Origin: Prostheceraeus crozeri
Lineage: Eukaryota > Platyhelminthes > Polycladida > Euryleptidae
DNA: 64,000 nt
Direction: 5' to 3'
Assembly: GCA_907163375.1 (NCBI GenBank)
Contig: CAJQUW010006274.1
Coordinates: 1-64,000, forward strand
The translations under genes were made by a program, and so were the position numbers. Below, piece after piece: positions 1 to 11,931 of this stretch. The notes under the pieces were generated by a model. That model was not told the origin of the DNA. It searched no databases and saw only the letters and a list, made by a program, of their open reading frames with translations. Each line of letters starts with the position of its first letter. Position 1 is the first letter of the stretch.

Positions 1-1
1 A

Positions 2-1653
2 CAGTCCGTTTCATAAAAAGTGGATCATCCTAAAATTTGACTGAATAAAACATAAGTATGATACAGAAAGCATTTTTCATGTTATTTCATGCCCCTAATA
101 TATTTAAATGTCCTTATATAATCTGATAAGCTATGATACAGTAACGGTTCTTAAGAAGCTAATATTTTGTGGCCCTACCCTTATTGTCAATGACATTACC
201 AATTCGTCTAGGCATTGATTCGATGATATCGTTGATTTTTGACTGATCTAACTTTCTCCACTCTCTTTTTAACAGTGACGTAAGTTGTGATACGCCATCT
301 GTAGGTAGCAGTGAACGACGAAAGTTACGTTTTAGAATACTTGGGATTCAGATCTGGAGAACGAGCTGGCCAAGATAATGTCCTAAGCCCTAATTGAGAC
401 TTGCATAAGTTGACTCTACTACTCCTGTGACACGTAGCATTATCATCCATAAATAACCAAGTCGATGGATCACCAAGTTGATCTGTCATTTGGCCAATGT
501 TCATTCGGAAAACATTCACATAGTGTTCAGAATTCATGGTTCCTTGCTGTATGTGAAGTTCAGAGCGGCCATTGGTCCAAATGCCAGCCCAAATCAGTAG
601 AGACGCAACCACCTTGTACCCGGATCGATGGTACAGGATTAAATGTCTCGGAATTTCCTGATCAGATTTTATCCATAATCTCAATCGACCATCACTATCC
701 GTCAACGGAACTGATCCCATCAGACCAGAACAACCCGATCCCAATGATTTCGCCATGTGACAAGACTCATTGCCCATCTGAGAAGTCTTTATGTATTCTG
801 ATCTGATAATTCGATCTGAGAGGGCCTCTTACAGGTCTTCAAATATCGACTCAAATAAGTCTTCTACGAATAGTGGGACTTAGAAATAGACGAGACTCTA
901 GTGCAGCCATCATAGTTAACGAGAGACTTGAATCAACTTTAACAAATCTCAAAATTAGTGGTCTCTACGTTTGGATGTTTTGCGTGGACGGCCAGAGCCT
1001 CTTTACGACAGAGTCGAAAATCATCAATATGCATCGATGCACATTTGTGTAAGGACAATTTAGTCGCTTGCTTGTTCTCCCAAAGAACACCGAGTTCTAG
1101 CAAGCTGACACTATTGCCTTTTGTGAATGCGATCTCGTTATTGTTCATTTGTGCTTTGTATTGTTTTCAACCGGTAAGAGATAGATTTCTAGCTGAAAGC
1201 AATCAGGAGTGCTGCCAACACCACCGCAACGAAGTCATGAAGCTATGGAACATGAAGTCCAGTTAATCACATGTAGCAGTTACAATACAGATGATGAATC
1301 ATGTGCTATATCTGCTCAGATCGACCGATTTTCATTTATTATTGTTTGGCTTGCTAGCTTAGCTTTGGCTTTAGAACAACATATTACATAACAAAGGAAA
1401 CAAATGTAATTTTATAAGAGTGAGGTATGATTTTGTGTAACATTGCTAAATGAAGATCAAATTATCTACTACTTTTTTATCTATAACAGAAAAACAACTC
1501 AATATTCATGCTTGAAATTTCCAACAATGATATTAGTAAGCACAACTGACATATCTTCCAAATTTCAGAGAAATTCGTTCAAGTTTGGCGTAGTTAGACA
1601 AAGTTGAAGTTAAGGCGATGTTTAAGGGTGATCCATTTTTTATGAAACAATCT
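2..1653 (-). mobile_element. Tc1-like DNA transposon, copy A
   Basis: The left end reads CAGTCCGTTTCATAAAAAGT and the right end, read inward, is close to GATTGTTTCATAAAAAATGG, so the termini form an imperfect inverted repeat. The same ends bound copy B at 3753-4884, where they are flanked by TA. The window starts inside the left TA. Copy A keeps about 540 bp between the two transposase parts that copy B has lost. The transposase lies on the minus strand. The exact right end is uncertain by a base or two. Confidence 0.85.
325..1148 (-). pseudogene. Tc1-type transposase, broken (copy A)
   Basis: Minus-strand remains of a DD34E transposase, the enzyme that cuts out and reinserts Tc1 elements at TA sites. 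An N-terminal part (1148-939, starting MNNNEIAFTKG) and a catalytic part (777-325) are in different frames, so the gene cannot be read through. The catalytic part shows LFMDDNATCH, holding the second aspartate, followed by WPARSPDLN. After SPDLN the frame departs from the one in copy B, where it continues to the glutamate block. The helix-turn-helix region is poorly preserved. Copy B at 3910-4434 shares long stretches almost without change, which supports the family call. Confidence 0.8.
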
Positions 1654-3003
1654 TATTTAGATTGTCATCTAATTGAAGTTCATTGCTATATTTGTCGACG
1701 GCCGATCCTCAAAAGCTAACACCCTACCATCGTTCACTGCGCACGCAGCAACGAATAGTCTGCTTGAGACCTTGAGACACCGTGTGATGTTATGACGTCA
1801 GCATAATGACGAACATTTTTCTATTGTAGTGAAAAAGTTCGTTGCGTAGAAAAGTCCCGGAACGATTTTTCAGTGAAACATCAAGCGTAAACAAAGTCGG
1901 ATCAGAGAGGAACCTTTCGCGTAGCAAAGGTCGTATTCACCGATAGAGGTGAAAATGCTCAGGTGCCAGGCATATAGGAAAAAAGTATTATGTATGAGAT
2001 CAAACCTGTCCTGTTTGAAATTCTAAAATTCTTAGCAAGTGTGATAAGAAAATTAATACCGTTATTAATTTGATCTGAAGATGGGGCCTACTATTATTGA
2101 GCATAAATGAAAATATGCGAAATCGACATTTTTCAAAAAATATTAATAAATAGGCAATAGGTTCCTAGCCCTAACAAGATTGTGATTGTAATTTTATAAT
2201 CTTACGTCAATCAGTAATGTGGTGCACTTTGTGCGACATACATGCGTGTATGTTGCGGTTAATTGGTAGAACAGGTCTGAGATAACTTGGCCTTTATGCT
2301 AAGCATGTGGGAAAGGCTAGCAAAATTTACTTGATAAGTTACATAAAATAATATTCATTGACTTGTGCTTCGCGCTTCTGATATAGTCTAAACCGGAACA
2401 GAGAGCAAAATATTTGCCGCTGGCAGAAGCTCCGGCATTGAGCTTCGGAGAATGACTCCTAGACCCCGATTTTTGGAAGCAGTGGTCTGTACATCCCTAT
2501 TGGTTTGGGTCTGCTTCCTGTCATGATTTCAAGGAAAACTCTGATGAACTTTCTGTCATTGGCAGCGTTAATAGAATTTTGTAGGCATGATTTTGGACTG
2601 ATATCATCCTCAACTTGGTGTGGATATAGGCACATAAATAGCCTATTGGGCGATTATTCCCTAGATATTTTACTACTAAAAAAGTTGTGCTGTTGTAAAA
2701 TGTCTTTCAACCAATGAAATTGACAACGTACCTGTAAGATAAACGGTCTTTTAGAAATGAATTTTTTTATTAAGTATTTAGAGGCTGCATAGTTTGTCAT
2801 ATTACGAGTCTGGTACGAAATTGCATGCAAGCACATTATGAAACACGAAAATCAAAACGATTTTTGCGACCTCTGTCGATTGATTACGACTTCATACTTG
2901 TATGTACGAATTATAGTCAACCCAATTGCATACACGACTTGAAGGTATTGTGAATAGCCACGGAATTGCTTTTATAGAATGTAACGATTACTGCACTTAA
3001 TTA
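1654..3003. other. Unannotated spacer between Tc1 copy A and the LTR element
   Basis: No convincing coding frame, RNA gene or terminal repeat was found. Short open frames such as 2505-2717 show no recognisable motif. Base composition is mixed, with a GC-richer patch near 1680-1970 and AT-rich DNA around 2080-2200. It may be host intergenic or intronic sequence. Confidence 0.4.
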
Positions 3004-3008
3004 GAAAA

Positions 3009-3245
3009 TGTATTGACGCAAGGAAAAACAGCAATTCGTGTCAATAAGAAGGTGCTCTCTTCTCAATAGAACATGCTTATGTCATACTTGATGTGATATG
3101 AGTTTCAGCTTTATTCACAGCTAATGGTCAATAGTGACGTCACATGCAGTTAGCACGGGAAGAGGGAAAGTCGCGATTAGATAATCACACACAGACTTCC
3201 AATATGCGAACGGAACGGCAACGCACAACAGCTCAAACTCCCACA
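3009..3245 (-). repeat. LTR (3' LTR in the element's orientation)
   Basis: This is a direct repeat of 8137-8373, about 98-99% identical by eye. A purine-rich run (GGGGGG on the minus strand, just outside 3245) sits where the polypurine tract for plus-strand priming is expected. Confidence 0.92.
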
Positions 3246-3715
3246 CGCCCCCCAGGTCGACAGACCTCACACGCACACCACATCACTAAGTCACCGAATC
3301 TATCCGGCGGCTTCCTCTCGCGAATGCTACGACGTAAAATACTGGCCTCATTATCCTCATCATCTTCACCGCTTAAACCGCTTTCATCACTGTTTGAGTA
3401 TGTAGGAAACGTATCTAACGTACACTCCTCACCAGGGACTGGCCTTAGGCGTGAAACGTGGCGTGCAACGCCATCTTCATTCAGAATAACACTTACGCTA
3501 GAACAGATGCTAGTTATCCGATGGGGACCCGACCAAGTACTATCGCACCTCCCCGAAACACTCTTCAGGTAAACTCTGTCGCCAATACTGTAGGGATTTA
3601 TATCTAAATCCTCATACTTTGATCTTTCTTCCGAGTCAACCTGCTCAGGGCCTACCCGCTGGATGTGTTTACGCTCAGTAGTCACTCCTGGCTTCTTAGA
3701 GGTGGCTGCAAACAT
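3246..3715 (-). pseudogene. LTR element: integrase C-terminal part (fossil)
   Basis: This part carries a GPY/F-like module, recognisable in the stretch around STWSGPHRITSICSSVSVIL, followed by an acidic region and a basic tail (RRSIRERKPPDRFG). GPY/F modules occur in Ty3/Gypsy and gammaretroviral integrases and help dimerisation and target binding. It is separated from the integrase core by the Tc1 copy B insertion. Confidence 0.7.
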
Positions 3716-3752
3716 TAACTCGTAGGGGCTTTGCCGCTCACCGTCTCTACTA

Positions 3753-4884
3753 CAGTCCGTTCCATAAAAAGTGGATCATCCTAAAATTTGACTAAATAAA
3801 ACATAAATATGATACAGAAAGCATTTTGCATGTTATTTCATGTCCCTAATATATTTAAATGTCCTTATATAATCTGATAAGCTATGATACAGTAACGGTT
3901 CTTAAGAAGCTAATATTTTGTGGCCCTACTCTTATTGTCAATGACATTACCAATTCGTCTAGGCATTGATTCGATGATATCGTTGATTTTTGACTGATCT
4001 AACTTTCTCCACTCTCTTTTTAACAGTGACGTAAGTTGTGATACGCCATCTGTAGGTAGCAGTGAACGACGAACGTTACGATTTAGAATACTCCATACAT
4101 TTTCTATGGTATTCAGATCAGGAGAACGAGCTGGCCAAGATAATGTCCTAAGCCCTAATTGAGACTTGCATAAGTTGACTCTACTACTCCTGTGACACGT
4201 AGCATTATCATCCATAAATAACCAAGTCGATGGATCACCAAGTTGATCTGTCATTTGGCCAATGTTCATTCGGAAAACATTCACATAGCGTTCAGAATTC
4301 ATGGTTCCTTGCTGTATGTTAAGTAGTTCTAGCAAGGCTGACACTTTGCCTTTTGTGAATGCGATCTCGTTATTGTTCATTTGTGTTTTGTATTGTTTCC
4401 AACCGGTAAGAGATAGATTTCTAGCTGAAAGCAATCAGGAGTGCTGCCAACACCACCGCAACGAAGTCAGGAAGCTATGGAACATGAAGTCCAGTTAATC
4501 ACATGTAGCAGTTACATTATTGTTGATGAATAATGGTGCTATACTGGCTCTGATTAACCGATTTTCTTTTTTTTTGTTTTGCTTGATAGCTTTTGGCTTG
4601 TAGAACAACATATTACATAACAAAGGAAACAAATGTAATTTTATAAGAGTGAGGTATGATTTTGTGTAACATTGCTAAATGAAGATCAAATTATCTACTA
4701 CTTTTTTTATCTATAACAGGAAAACAACTCAATATTCATGCTTGAAATTTCCAACAATGATATTAGTAAGCACAACTGACATATCTTCCAAATTTCAGAG
4801 AAATTCGTTCAAGTTTGGTGGAGTTATACAAAGTTGAAGTTAAGGCGATGTTTAAGGGTGATCCATTTTTTATGAAACAATCTG
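3753..4884 (-). mobile_element. Tc1-like DNA transposon, copy B (internally deleted)
   Basis: The ends CAGTCCGTTCCATAAAAAGT and, read inward from the right, CAGATTGTTTCATAAAAAAT are inverted repeats flanked by TA (3751-3752 and 4885-4886). At about 1.13 kb it is shorter than copy A, because some 540 bp between the N-terminal and catalytic parts of the transposase are missing. It lies inside the integrase of the LTR element and is therefore younger than that insertion. Its near identity to copy A suggests both moved recently, with copy B mobilised in trans. Confidence 0.9.
3910..4434 (-). pseudogene. Tc1-type transposase, internally deleted (copy B)
   Basis: An open frame of 174 codons fuses a short N-terminal stretch (MNNNEIAFTKG, residues 19-29) directly to the catalytic C-terminal half. 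The second catalytic aspartate block LFMDDNATCHRSS and the glutamate block SPDLNTIENVWSILN are intact, with the spacing expected for DD34E. The first aspartate block and the helix-turn-helix DNA-binding domain are gone, so no active enzyme can be made. The deletion junction lies near 4325. It shows what copy A looked like before its C-terminal frameshift. Confidence 0.85.
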
Positions 4885-4965
4885 TATTATTTACCCAGAA
4901 CGTTGCTTCTTCGATATCTCGGTTCGCTCGCTTGGCACATCTCTTAACAGTACGGTGGACTCGTT

Positions 4966-5430
4966 CTATAATTGCGTTGCCTTGCGGGCAGCACTAGAAA
5001 AAACATGTTTAATCTCCCAATTATCGAATAGCTCATAGATATCTCTACTTCTAAACACGGTACCGTTATCGGATAACACCGAACTAGGAGGACCGAACTC
5101 CGCTATAATTTGAGACAACTGCATCGACACTTCAGATGAAGACTCATTGCGCAGCCGTCTCCAAATAGTGTACCGAGATGAAAGGTCGATTATAGTCAAA
5201 TAAGGAATCCCATTATAGTGAGTTATATCAACTGCTATGTTCTGCCATATAACCGGACTAGTGCTGAAGGCGCCCTTATCCAACTAAAATTCACCGCCGG
5301 ATCTATCCTAGCACACCTGTCACAACTACGGACGACTTTCTTTACTAGCCTCCTAGAAACCAAATTTCCTAGCTTCTGTTTGGCTAGATTCAAGGTTCGA
5401 TCTACACCAAAGTGGCACCTTTCGTGGATC
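4966..5430 (-). pseudogene. LTR element: integrase zinc-binding and catalytic parts (fossil)
   Basis: An HHCC-type zinc-binding module is visible around ERCHFGVDRT and SCDRCARIDP. It is followed by a DDE-type core with VDITHYNGIPYLTIIDLSSR and SVLSDNGTVFRS. This enzyme joins the cDNA to host DNA. It lies downstream of RNase H in the element's reading direction, as in Ty3/Gypsy and BEL. Confidence 0.82.
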
Positions 5431-6817
5431 TTTTTAATTTCCATGAGGTTGCGGTTTTGATTATCTGCGCCCTCTGCTACTGCTGCGGATAGAACATTTG
5501 CTGTGTCTGCTTGATCTCTCATAACCTGTATCCATTTTTGGGGGACACGAGTGAGGCTGTCCGAAATATTTTCAGCAGATTTCACTAAGTGCGGTTCGAC
5601 TTTGATTTTTTCGGTTTCTATAATCTCTCTTAGAGTATCAAGTCGACGTTTGATAAGTCTTTCTGATAGAGCACGAGTCTTGACATTGTGCGTTTTATTG
5701 ATAACTGCCGTCAACCATTTATACACAGTGGATGAATCAGTTTTAATAATTATGTCTCTCTTACCCCAGCGTAGGGCCATATTAAGCCCTTTGATAGCTG
5801 CGTCTAACTCACTAATATTGATATATCCAGTGTCGTTATGTGGTCTCAACCACGAAGCGTCCTCTATTATCTTATCGTTAACTGTCAAGACAACACCTAG
5901 AGCTAGGTTGCTAGCATCAGCCCAAACAACAATAGGACTATTTCAGGGACCGGCCAACTTCCCCTCACTGGATCACCATTAGTCGCTATCTGCCGCATCA
6001 TCTGATTAATGAGATCCATAACTGGCGTCGTGACACTATCATCCCACTTAAGCTGCGCTAACGAAGTCAAGCGTTGGAGGAAACTACAATAAACGCGCAA
6101 CCACCCAGCAACTGGAAAGTGGCCTAACAGCTCTCCTATGATGCCATTAATTTGACGCCGAGAACACTGTCCTGAAGGTATGGTGGGAATAGTTTTATCT
6201 CTTTGCCATGACAAGTCATGGTTCACTCGGATGCCCAGTACACGAACTCCTGCAGGATTCCCTAAGCTAACGGGTTCCTTGGTCAGTAATCCCCACTTTG
6301 ACAGGTGATTTTTGACATGAGAGACGCTTACTTTACTTTCGTCAATGAATAAGTCATCCACGTAGCTGGAGACAGATTCCTTCAATTCCTTTTCAAGTGA
6401 TATCACTTTATCTACTACTGCTGTCATAATCTTAGGAGCGACGGAGAGACCGAACCCCAGCCTGGTGAGCAAGTATATTTCATTTTTCCATCTAACGGCC
6501 TGATGCACCCACAGTGACTCATGCACGTGTATTTGTAAATAAGCTTTACGTAAGTCTAAGAGGGAACAATTAGACCCTCGTTGCCGCCATTCCCGAAGCC
6601 TATCTGAACATAGAGGTACTGAGCCCCTGGAAAAACTTTTAACGACCTGGTTCAGCATTCGATAATCTAAAACCGGGCGAATCTTTTTTTCATCTCCTTT
6701 ATCTTGGAGCACAGCCATGGTAGGCAAAAAACTCTGAATTTCACCATGCTGAGTGGCGTCATACTTTACTAGTATCCCCTCGCTAACCCAAGAATTCATT
6801 TTCGGCATCGAAGCCAT
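5431..6817 (-). pseudogene. LTR element: reverse transcriptase and RNase H (fossil)
   Basis: Reverse transcriptase blocks are visible in order: RPVLDYRMLNQVV, LLDLRKAYLQIHV, TRLGFGLSVAPKIM and the active-site block SSYVDDLFID. An RNase H-like region follows, with IIIKTDSSTVYKWL. These parts copy the genomic RNA into DNA and remove the RNA strand. The family cannot be fixed more closely than Ty3/Gypsy-like without a tree. Confidence 0.88.
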
Positions 6818-7020
6818 TCCGATCGCAGGGTTTCACATAGTCAATAGGAGTTTTATGCAAATTATCGGTATTACCACCCTCGGTCCACTTCCAGCTAGCT
6901 GCCCATCGACCTTCAACGAAGCTGGCGGTAAAGTCGCTATCACTAACGCTTAGGCTTTGCGGGGCCCAGTCAGCGTCGATACTGACGGCAGCTGTAACAT
7001 GGGTGATGTTTGGGGAGAAC

Positions 7021-7350
7021 TTAACCGTAACTTTCTCCCTCACAATAGCTGAGTTCGAGTCTCTTGTGAGATAGAATGTCTAAACCTAGCACAACATCGA
7101 CATCAAGCGGCAATCGTTTAACAACATGTGCTTTCACCGAGCCTAACTCAACGTCATCGTCCGTCACAACAGACCTGAGCATGACAGCACCACAAGTATG
7201 CAACTTGTCCTTATTCATCAGCTCTAAACACAGACTAGACTGCTCGCGACGTTTCCCCTTAGCCCTGTGCTCACCTAGCAAAGTAACGCTGCAGCCGGTA
7301 TCAATCAGCACTCGCAGTTTGTGTCCATCGATCCACATCGTCCGGATTAA
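7021..7350 (-). pseudogene. LTR element: aspartic protease (fossil)
   Basis: The retropepsin signature LIDTGCSVTLL is visible, preceded by a hydrophobic strand and followed by a second hydrophobic segment (VDVVLGLDIL). The enzyme would cleave the Gag-Pol precursor. It sits between gag and reverse transcriptase, the usual place. Confidence 0.8.
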
Positions 7351-8114
7351 TGCGCGGATGCGGGGGCAGCATAATCCGGCACATCCACCTCCGCACGTCC
7401 GTTTCCCGAAGCAGTAGACTTGGGGCAATGGGATCGAAGATGCCCAACTTCTCCACAGCTGTAGCAGATAGTGTTGCAGTCCCGAAGAAGATGTCCGATA
7501 CGCTTGCAGCCGCTGCAGCGCGGTTTGTTTGTTCTCTGCGGATCCCAACGTTGGCGTGTTCCGACGCTGGTTGTTCCAGCTGCCGCAATGTCCAAAAGTT
7601 CCGATGGGTTCGCCAGAAGGGCTTTAGCACAGGAAATGATCTGGGACAGCTCCATCTTCTCTCCACATTGAACCTTGACTTGAGGTACAATTTGTTTTGG
7701 CAGTGCGTCCACGAGATGATACGAGACGAGTTGTTCCGGTACTGCGCTTCGGTTGCCGATCATGACGCCAAGAGCGCTCTTGATCTGATCCACGACCAGG
7801 TCTACCGACTCTCCCGGTATCAGCTTCGTTTCTTTCAAGTCTTGCCATGCGCGCAGCTTTGAGCAGCCAAACATTCGCATGAGTTCGGCCTTAATTGCGC
7901 TAAGGTCGGATTGCTTTGCAGGGGGCATCTGCTTCCATGTGGTGTAGGCCGCTCCCTCCAGGAAGATAGGTAGGATTTTCGCCAGTCGGTCATCGGTCTT
8001 CTCGTCCTTATTCTCAATGGTGATTTCGGCTGTTAGCAGGAACTTATCCATCCAGAATTCAACATCTTCGCCTCTGCCGCCCGAGAATTTCTTCACCGCG
8101 TCGATTAGCTTCAT
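7347..8114 (-). pseudogene. LTR element: Gag (fossil)
   Basis: The likely start is the methionine of MKLIDAVKKFSGG at 8114, just inside the 5' LTR. A helical capsid-like region (DVEFWMDKFLLTAEI through LREWQ-type helices) is followed by two CCHC zinc knuckles, CSGCKRIGHLLRDC and CYSCGEVGHLRSHC, which bind genomic RNA. Confidence 0.85.
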
Positions 8115-8136
8115 TCCCGCCTTTGCCGTGATAGCT

Positions 8137-8373
8137 TGTGTTGACGCAAGGAAAAACAGCAATTCGTGTCAATAAGAAGGTGCTCTCTTCTCAATAGAAC
8201 ATGCTTATGTCATACTTGATGTGATATGAGTTTCAGCTTTATTCACAGCTAATGGTCAATAGTGACGTCACATGCAGTTAGCACGGGAAGAGGGAAAGTC
8301 GCGATTAGATAATCACACGCAGACTTCCAATATGCGAACGGAACGGCAGCGCACAACAGCTCAAACTCCCACA
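8137..8373 (-). repeat. LTR (5' LTR in the element's orientation)
   Basis: Direct repeat of 3009-3245. The flanking GAAAA at 8374-8378 matches 3004-3008. It would supply the promoter for the minus-strand transcript. No standard tRNA primer-binding site was recognised just inside it. Confidence 0.92.
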
Positions 8374-8499
8374 GAAAACTTTTAGCGATTTCAGTATAGG
8401 CGACATAGCCATCGCCTCCAGGATATCACTGACTGATATCTGTGGAAATGAAGCAAATTTATTTTGTCATGAATATTCCATTTAGATGTTGTACATATA

Positions 8500-9904
8500 C
8501 TGCCTGACATAAAAAATGCTCCACTCAAATACATGAACTTTATTCCACTCACCTCATGAATTATAAGATAGCATTTTATATAAAACATTATGTTTGAATA
8601 AATGGGAGACATTAGTACCGAGTATGTCCTCCCTGCACTGAAATGCAGCTTTGAAGTCTCATCGGCATCGAGTCGCAAAGATGATCAAGCCGTTCCTGAT
8701 CCAGCAATGACCATTGATCGATGAGTCTCTGAAAGAGCTGTCAGTGTTGATGGCGGATGATCATATGCATCTCTCACTTTCCGACCAAGTTTATCCCAAG
8801 CATGTTCGATCGGAGACAGGTCGGGGGAGCGTGAAGGCCAATGGAGGATGCGAATTCCAGATGTCACTATCGCTGTTGTTACACAATGAGCTCTGTGTGG
8901 TCGAGCGTTGTCATCCTGGAATATGAGGTTGAGTTCATTTACCGTTGGGATGACGATTGGAGATATGATATTCGATAAATATCACTCTCCGTTCAAGTTC
9001 CCATTCACAATGACTGCGACAGTTCGACCTCCGTACCAGATACCGGCCCAGATCATCACGCTACCACCACCATAGCGGTCATGCTCAGATATGCAGCAGG
9101 GTGAATACCTCTCACCAACCATTCGATGCACTCTAATGCGACCATCGTGAAAATCCAAAGTGAAACGGGATTCATCCGTCCACATCACTTGACGCCATTC
9201 CTCTGTACTCCACGACAGATGCTGCTCACACCATTCCACACGCTTTCGCTTGTGTTCGAGACCTGCGGAGAAAGAAATTGGCAGTGAAACAATGTCACTG
9301 TCTGAAATTCTCGCATTACTTACTTAGAGGAATTCTTACGGCAGGTCGGTATGACCTCAGGCCCGCTTCTGCTAGACGGCGGTATGCTGTTCGTATACTG
9401 CATGCAATTCCTGCTGCAGCTTTCCAGCTGATGGCCAGTCGAGGAACACTCTTAAAGCGATTGCGCTTTGCTGAGATAACCAACTTCCTATCGGTAGCAT
9501 TGTTTGTCAATCTCGGTCTCCCTGATCCTTTCCTTCTTTTAACATTTCCATCATTGTTCCATCGACTCCACCACCTGCTCACAGTGGAGTGTGACATACC
9601 CAACTTCCGTCCAACAAACCTACAACTCTTTCCACATCGTAGCATTCCAACAGCCATTCCTTTTACAAACTCTGATTGCGACATTTTTGCTTCAAAATTT
9701 AGTCAGAAAGAATTGCTTGATAATGATAAAAGGTCGAATTTGAAATGCATCAACTATGCCAAAAATATCGACAATGGACAGCTGCTTTATATTAGCATGA
9801 CAAATTTGATGCATAGACATCCTGGTCAGTGCAGTATGAAATAAAAGTCGTCCACTTCCATTGAGATTTTCTATATCAAGTGGATCGTTTTTAATGTCAT
9901 AGAG
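8500..9904 (-). mobile_element. Tc1-like DNA transposon, copy C (different lineage)
   Basis: Flanked by TA (8498-8499 and 9905-9906). The termini CTGCCTGACATAAAAAATGC and, read inward from the right, CTCTATGACATTAAAAACGA are imperfect inverted repeats, and the block TCCACT recurs just inside both. The 1.4-kb length is typical of a full Tc1 element. The transposase lies on the minus strand and is unlike that of copies A and B. Confidence 0.85.
8685..9684 (-). pseudogene. Tc1-type transposase, broken (copy C)
   Basis: Three minus-strand parts lie in the expected order. The first (9684-9316) holds the paired-like helix-turn-helix region: MSQSEFVKGMAVGML, VGRKLGMSHSTVSRWWSRW and a GRPR-type hook (GSGRPRL). 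The second (9239-8982) has the first catalytic aspartate in VMWTDESRFTLDF, then GGGSVMIWAGI. The third, open from about 8930 to 8685, has QDDNARPHRA with the second aspartate and RSPDLSPIEHAWDKLG with the glutamate, the DD34E spacing. All three catalytic residues survive, but frameshifts lie between the parts (about 9240-9316 and 8935-8985) and the C-terminus is damaged. Confidence 0.88.
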
Positions 9905-11931
9905 TATATAATACTATATTGTGATAAATAATATTTATTAAAAATTTAATAAAAAAATTATTACATCATGATATGATATAATATCATATATATCATTATT
10001 ATTAATATTATCCTGAGACATTCCCAGCTATTGTATTGTTAATTTGTTATCAATGGCAACCATCAGGTGCATCTGAAGTCAAGGCGTTAGTTAACGCGCT
10101 GACAAAATAACCGATCACGGAAGGGTAATTTTTTGTGTGAAAAATCGCTTAGGCACTTACTTTCGCTCGGCTACAAACTTCTATCATTTTGATCAAGCAA
10201 CCAAACATGATCAAGATGCATTGTGGCAGAAGATCTGGATTTTCATATGCAGCAGGAATTAATGAAATCGGACAGTACTAACGGAATCCACAGCGACCCG
10301 CGTCCTATTTCTGGTCTAATTTTCCTAGTACTATGTAAATACAAGAGAGCATGTATGGACCAGGAATGTAGTGTTTTTTTGTGCATTCATTTTTATGTAA
10401 TTCATAACCACCATCGGTAGCAAAATGTATTCATTTTCACATACTGTTTACCTGAGTTGATCATTTTTTCACATTACCGCTAAAATTACCGCAGAAGATT
10501 TGCGTTCGTGGTCATAAATTTTGAAAATGATCGCCTTCATGGCCGCGGTCATACAACGCTGGACAGGCCTTCGGCGTCCAGCGCCTTCTACGATCGGTGT
10601 TTGGATGGTCTCCAAACACCGACCGTTCAATTCCAACATAATATTTGTTTCTCTGCATGTCTCCTCTCTACACACCAGCATACCGCATGATTTAGGGCTT
10701 CGGTCAATAGAATTCTGGTTGAATAGAGACAGAACGAAAATTTCTAATCGGTTTTCCAACACTTTTATTCTAAATATTATTGAGTTTATATTGAGGAACA
10801 ATCATTTCGTTTTTGAAGACAATATTTGTCTTCAAACTTCTGGTAATGAGATGAGTACAGCCACATGGCCCCAACCTATGCAATCTTGTTAGGATTTTTG
10901 TTGGGTTATATTGAAATTGAGATCAACTTACAACAGATACTTATGAGTGTGATGTCACTACTAAAATCATTGACAATTGGTTACGATACATTGGCGATTG
11001 TTTTTTGTTATGAAATCCTGAATTTGGCAATTTGAATGAATTTTTTGAGCTTGTGAGTAATTTTCACTCCTGCATTAATGTCATCATGAAATTCAACAAA
11101 TTTCCTGGATGTGAGAGTACATAAAAGTGAGAATGGCATTGAAACGGATATTTATTACAAAAAGACTAGCAACTACAACTATGTTCCCTTTTATTCCAGC
11201 CATCTTAAAAACTCGATATTTCAGCCAAGAAAGCTCGAATAATGTCGCGATTTTTTCATGAAGACTTCCATTATAATACGGATCATGAAACTTCCTTGAT
11301 AATCAACTTGATTTCCGGTTAGTTGGGATGATTATTATCAAATATTCATTCCTTTTGATATCAAACTTGTTGCATACTATACTTACATAGAGGAGTCATC
11401 TCGGTATTATATAAATTGGCAAAATTTTGACATTCTTAAAACTGCTCAAATAAAGTTTTGGACCACGGGAACGTGATCTCCGCAAAAAAACTGAATCTTT
11501 TGATATAAAAATTTTCACTGTATACAAATAGCCTACTTTTTTGCTTCGACACTCCCATGGTCCCAATAATGTAATCCGATGTCTATGGTTAAAATTTGTG
11601 AAATATTTGACAATTCTTTGTTTCAGGATTCACCTAATATTGATGAAACTTACTCGGTTTTCTCGACCCGGGTGGTATCGACTCATGTACATGAAATCTA
11701 AACTGTTTACGCATTGGGGATTTAATAAATGATGAGATGACCACTCAACTTAATATACTTCCTCCAAAGACTTTCTCTATGGGCGAAACACTAGCAAGGA
11801 CGCCAATTCGTCCTTACTTTCAATTCCTGTTCATTCTCTCATCTTTGCAGGTCTCTGCACACTGACAGACAAAGATAATGTATGATAATCCATTTGTCTC
11901 TGTTGATAGATTTTGCAGCCAGTGAGGTAAC
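9905..11931. other. Spacer upstream of the split open reading frame
   Basis: This is AT-rich DNA with no convincing gene. The open frames at 10469-10892 overlap on both strands and carry no known motif. Two hairpins lie at 10557-10622. A pyrimidine-rich stretch ending TTTTGCAG at 11918 looks like a splice acceptor just before the start codon at 11932, so part of this stretch may be a 5' intron of that gene. Confidence 0.4.
10557..10622. repeat. Two adjacent perfect hairpins
   Basis: CGCTGGAC (10557-10564) pairs with GTCCAGCG (10576-10583) across an 11-nt loop. TCGGTGTTTGGA (10594-10605) pairs with TCCAAACACCGA (10611-10622) across a 5-nt loop. Both are in a GC-richer island within AT-rich DNA. 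No known structured RNA family was recognised. Confidence 0.6.

Larger units (their letters stand above)
3009..8373 (-). mobile_element. LTR retrotransposon, probably Ty3/Gypsy-like, fossil copy
   Basis: Two 237-bp direct repeats (3009-3245 and 8137-8373) bound the element and are flanked by a perfect 5-bp duplication, GAAAA (3004-3008 and 8374-8378). In minus-strand reading the LTR begins TGTGGG and ends in CA or TA. The internal order is gag, protease, reverse transcriptase, RNase H, integrase, with a GPY/F-like integrase tail, which fits Ty3/Gypsy; BEL/Pao has the same order and is not excluded. The LTRs differ at only about three positions, so the insertion is young. It is broken at a handful of places and also carries Tc1 copy B inside its integrase gene. 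Confidence 0.9.

Noticed and set aside
7076-7862. Plus-strand open frames over the protease and gag regions
   Set aside because: They are shadows of the minus-strand LTR element genes.
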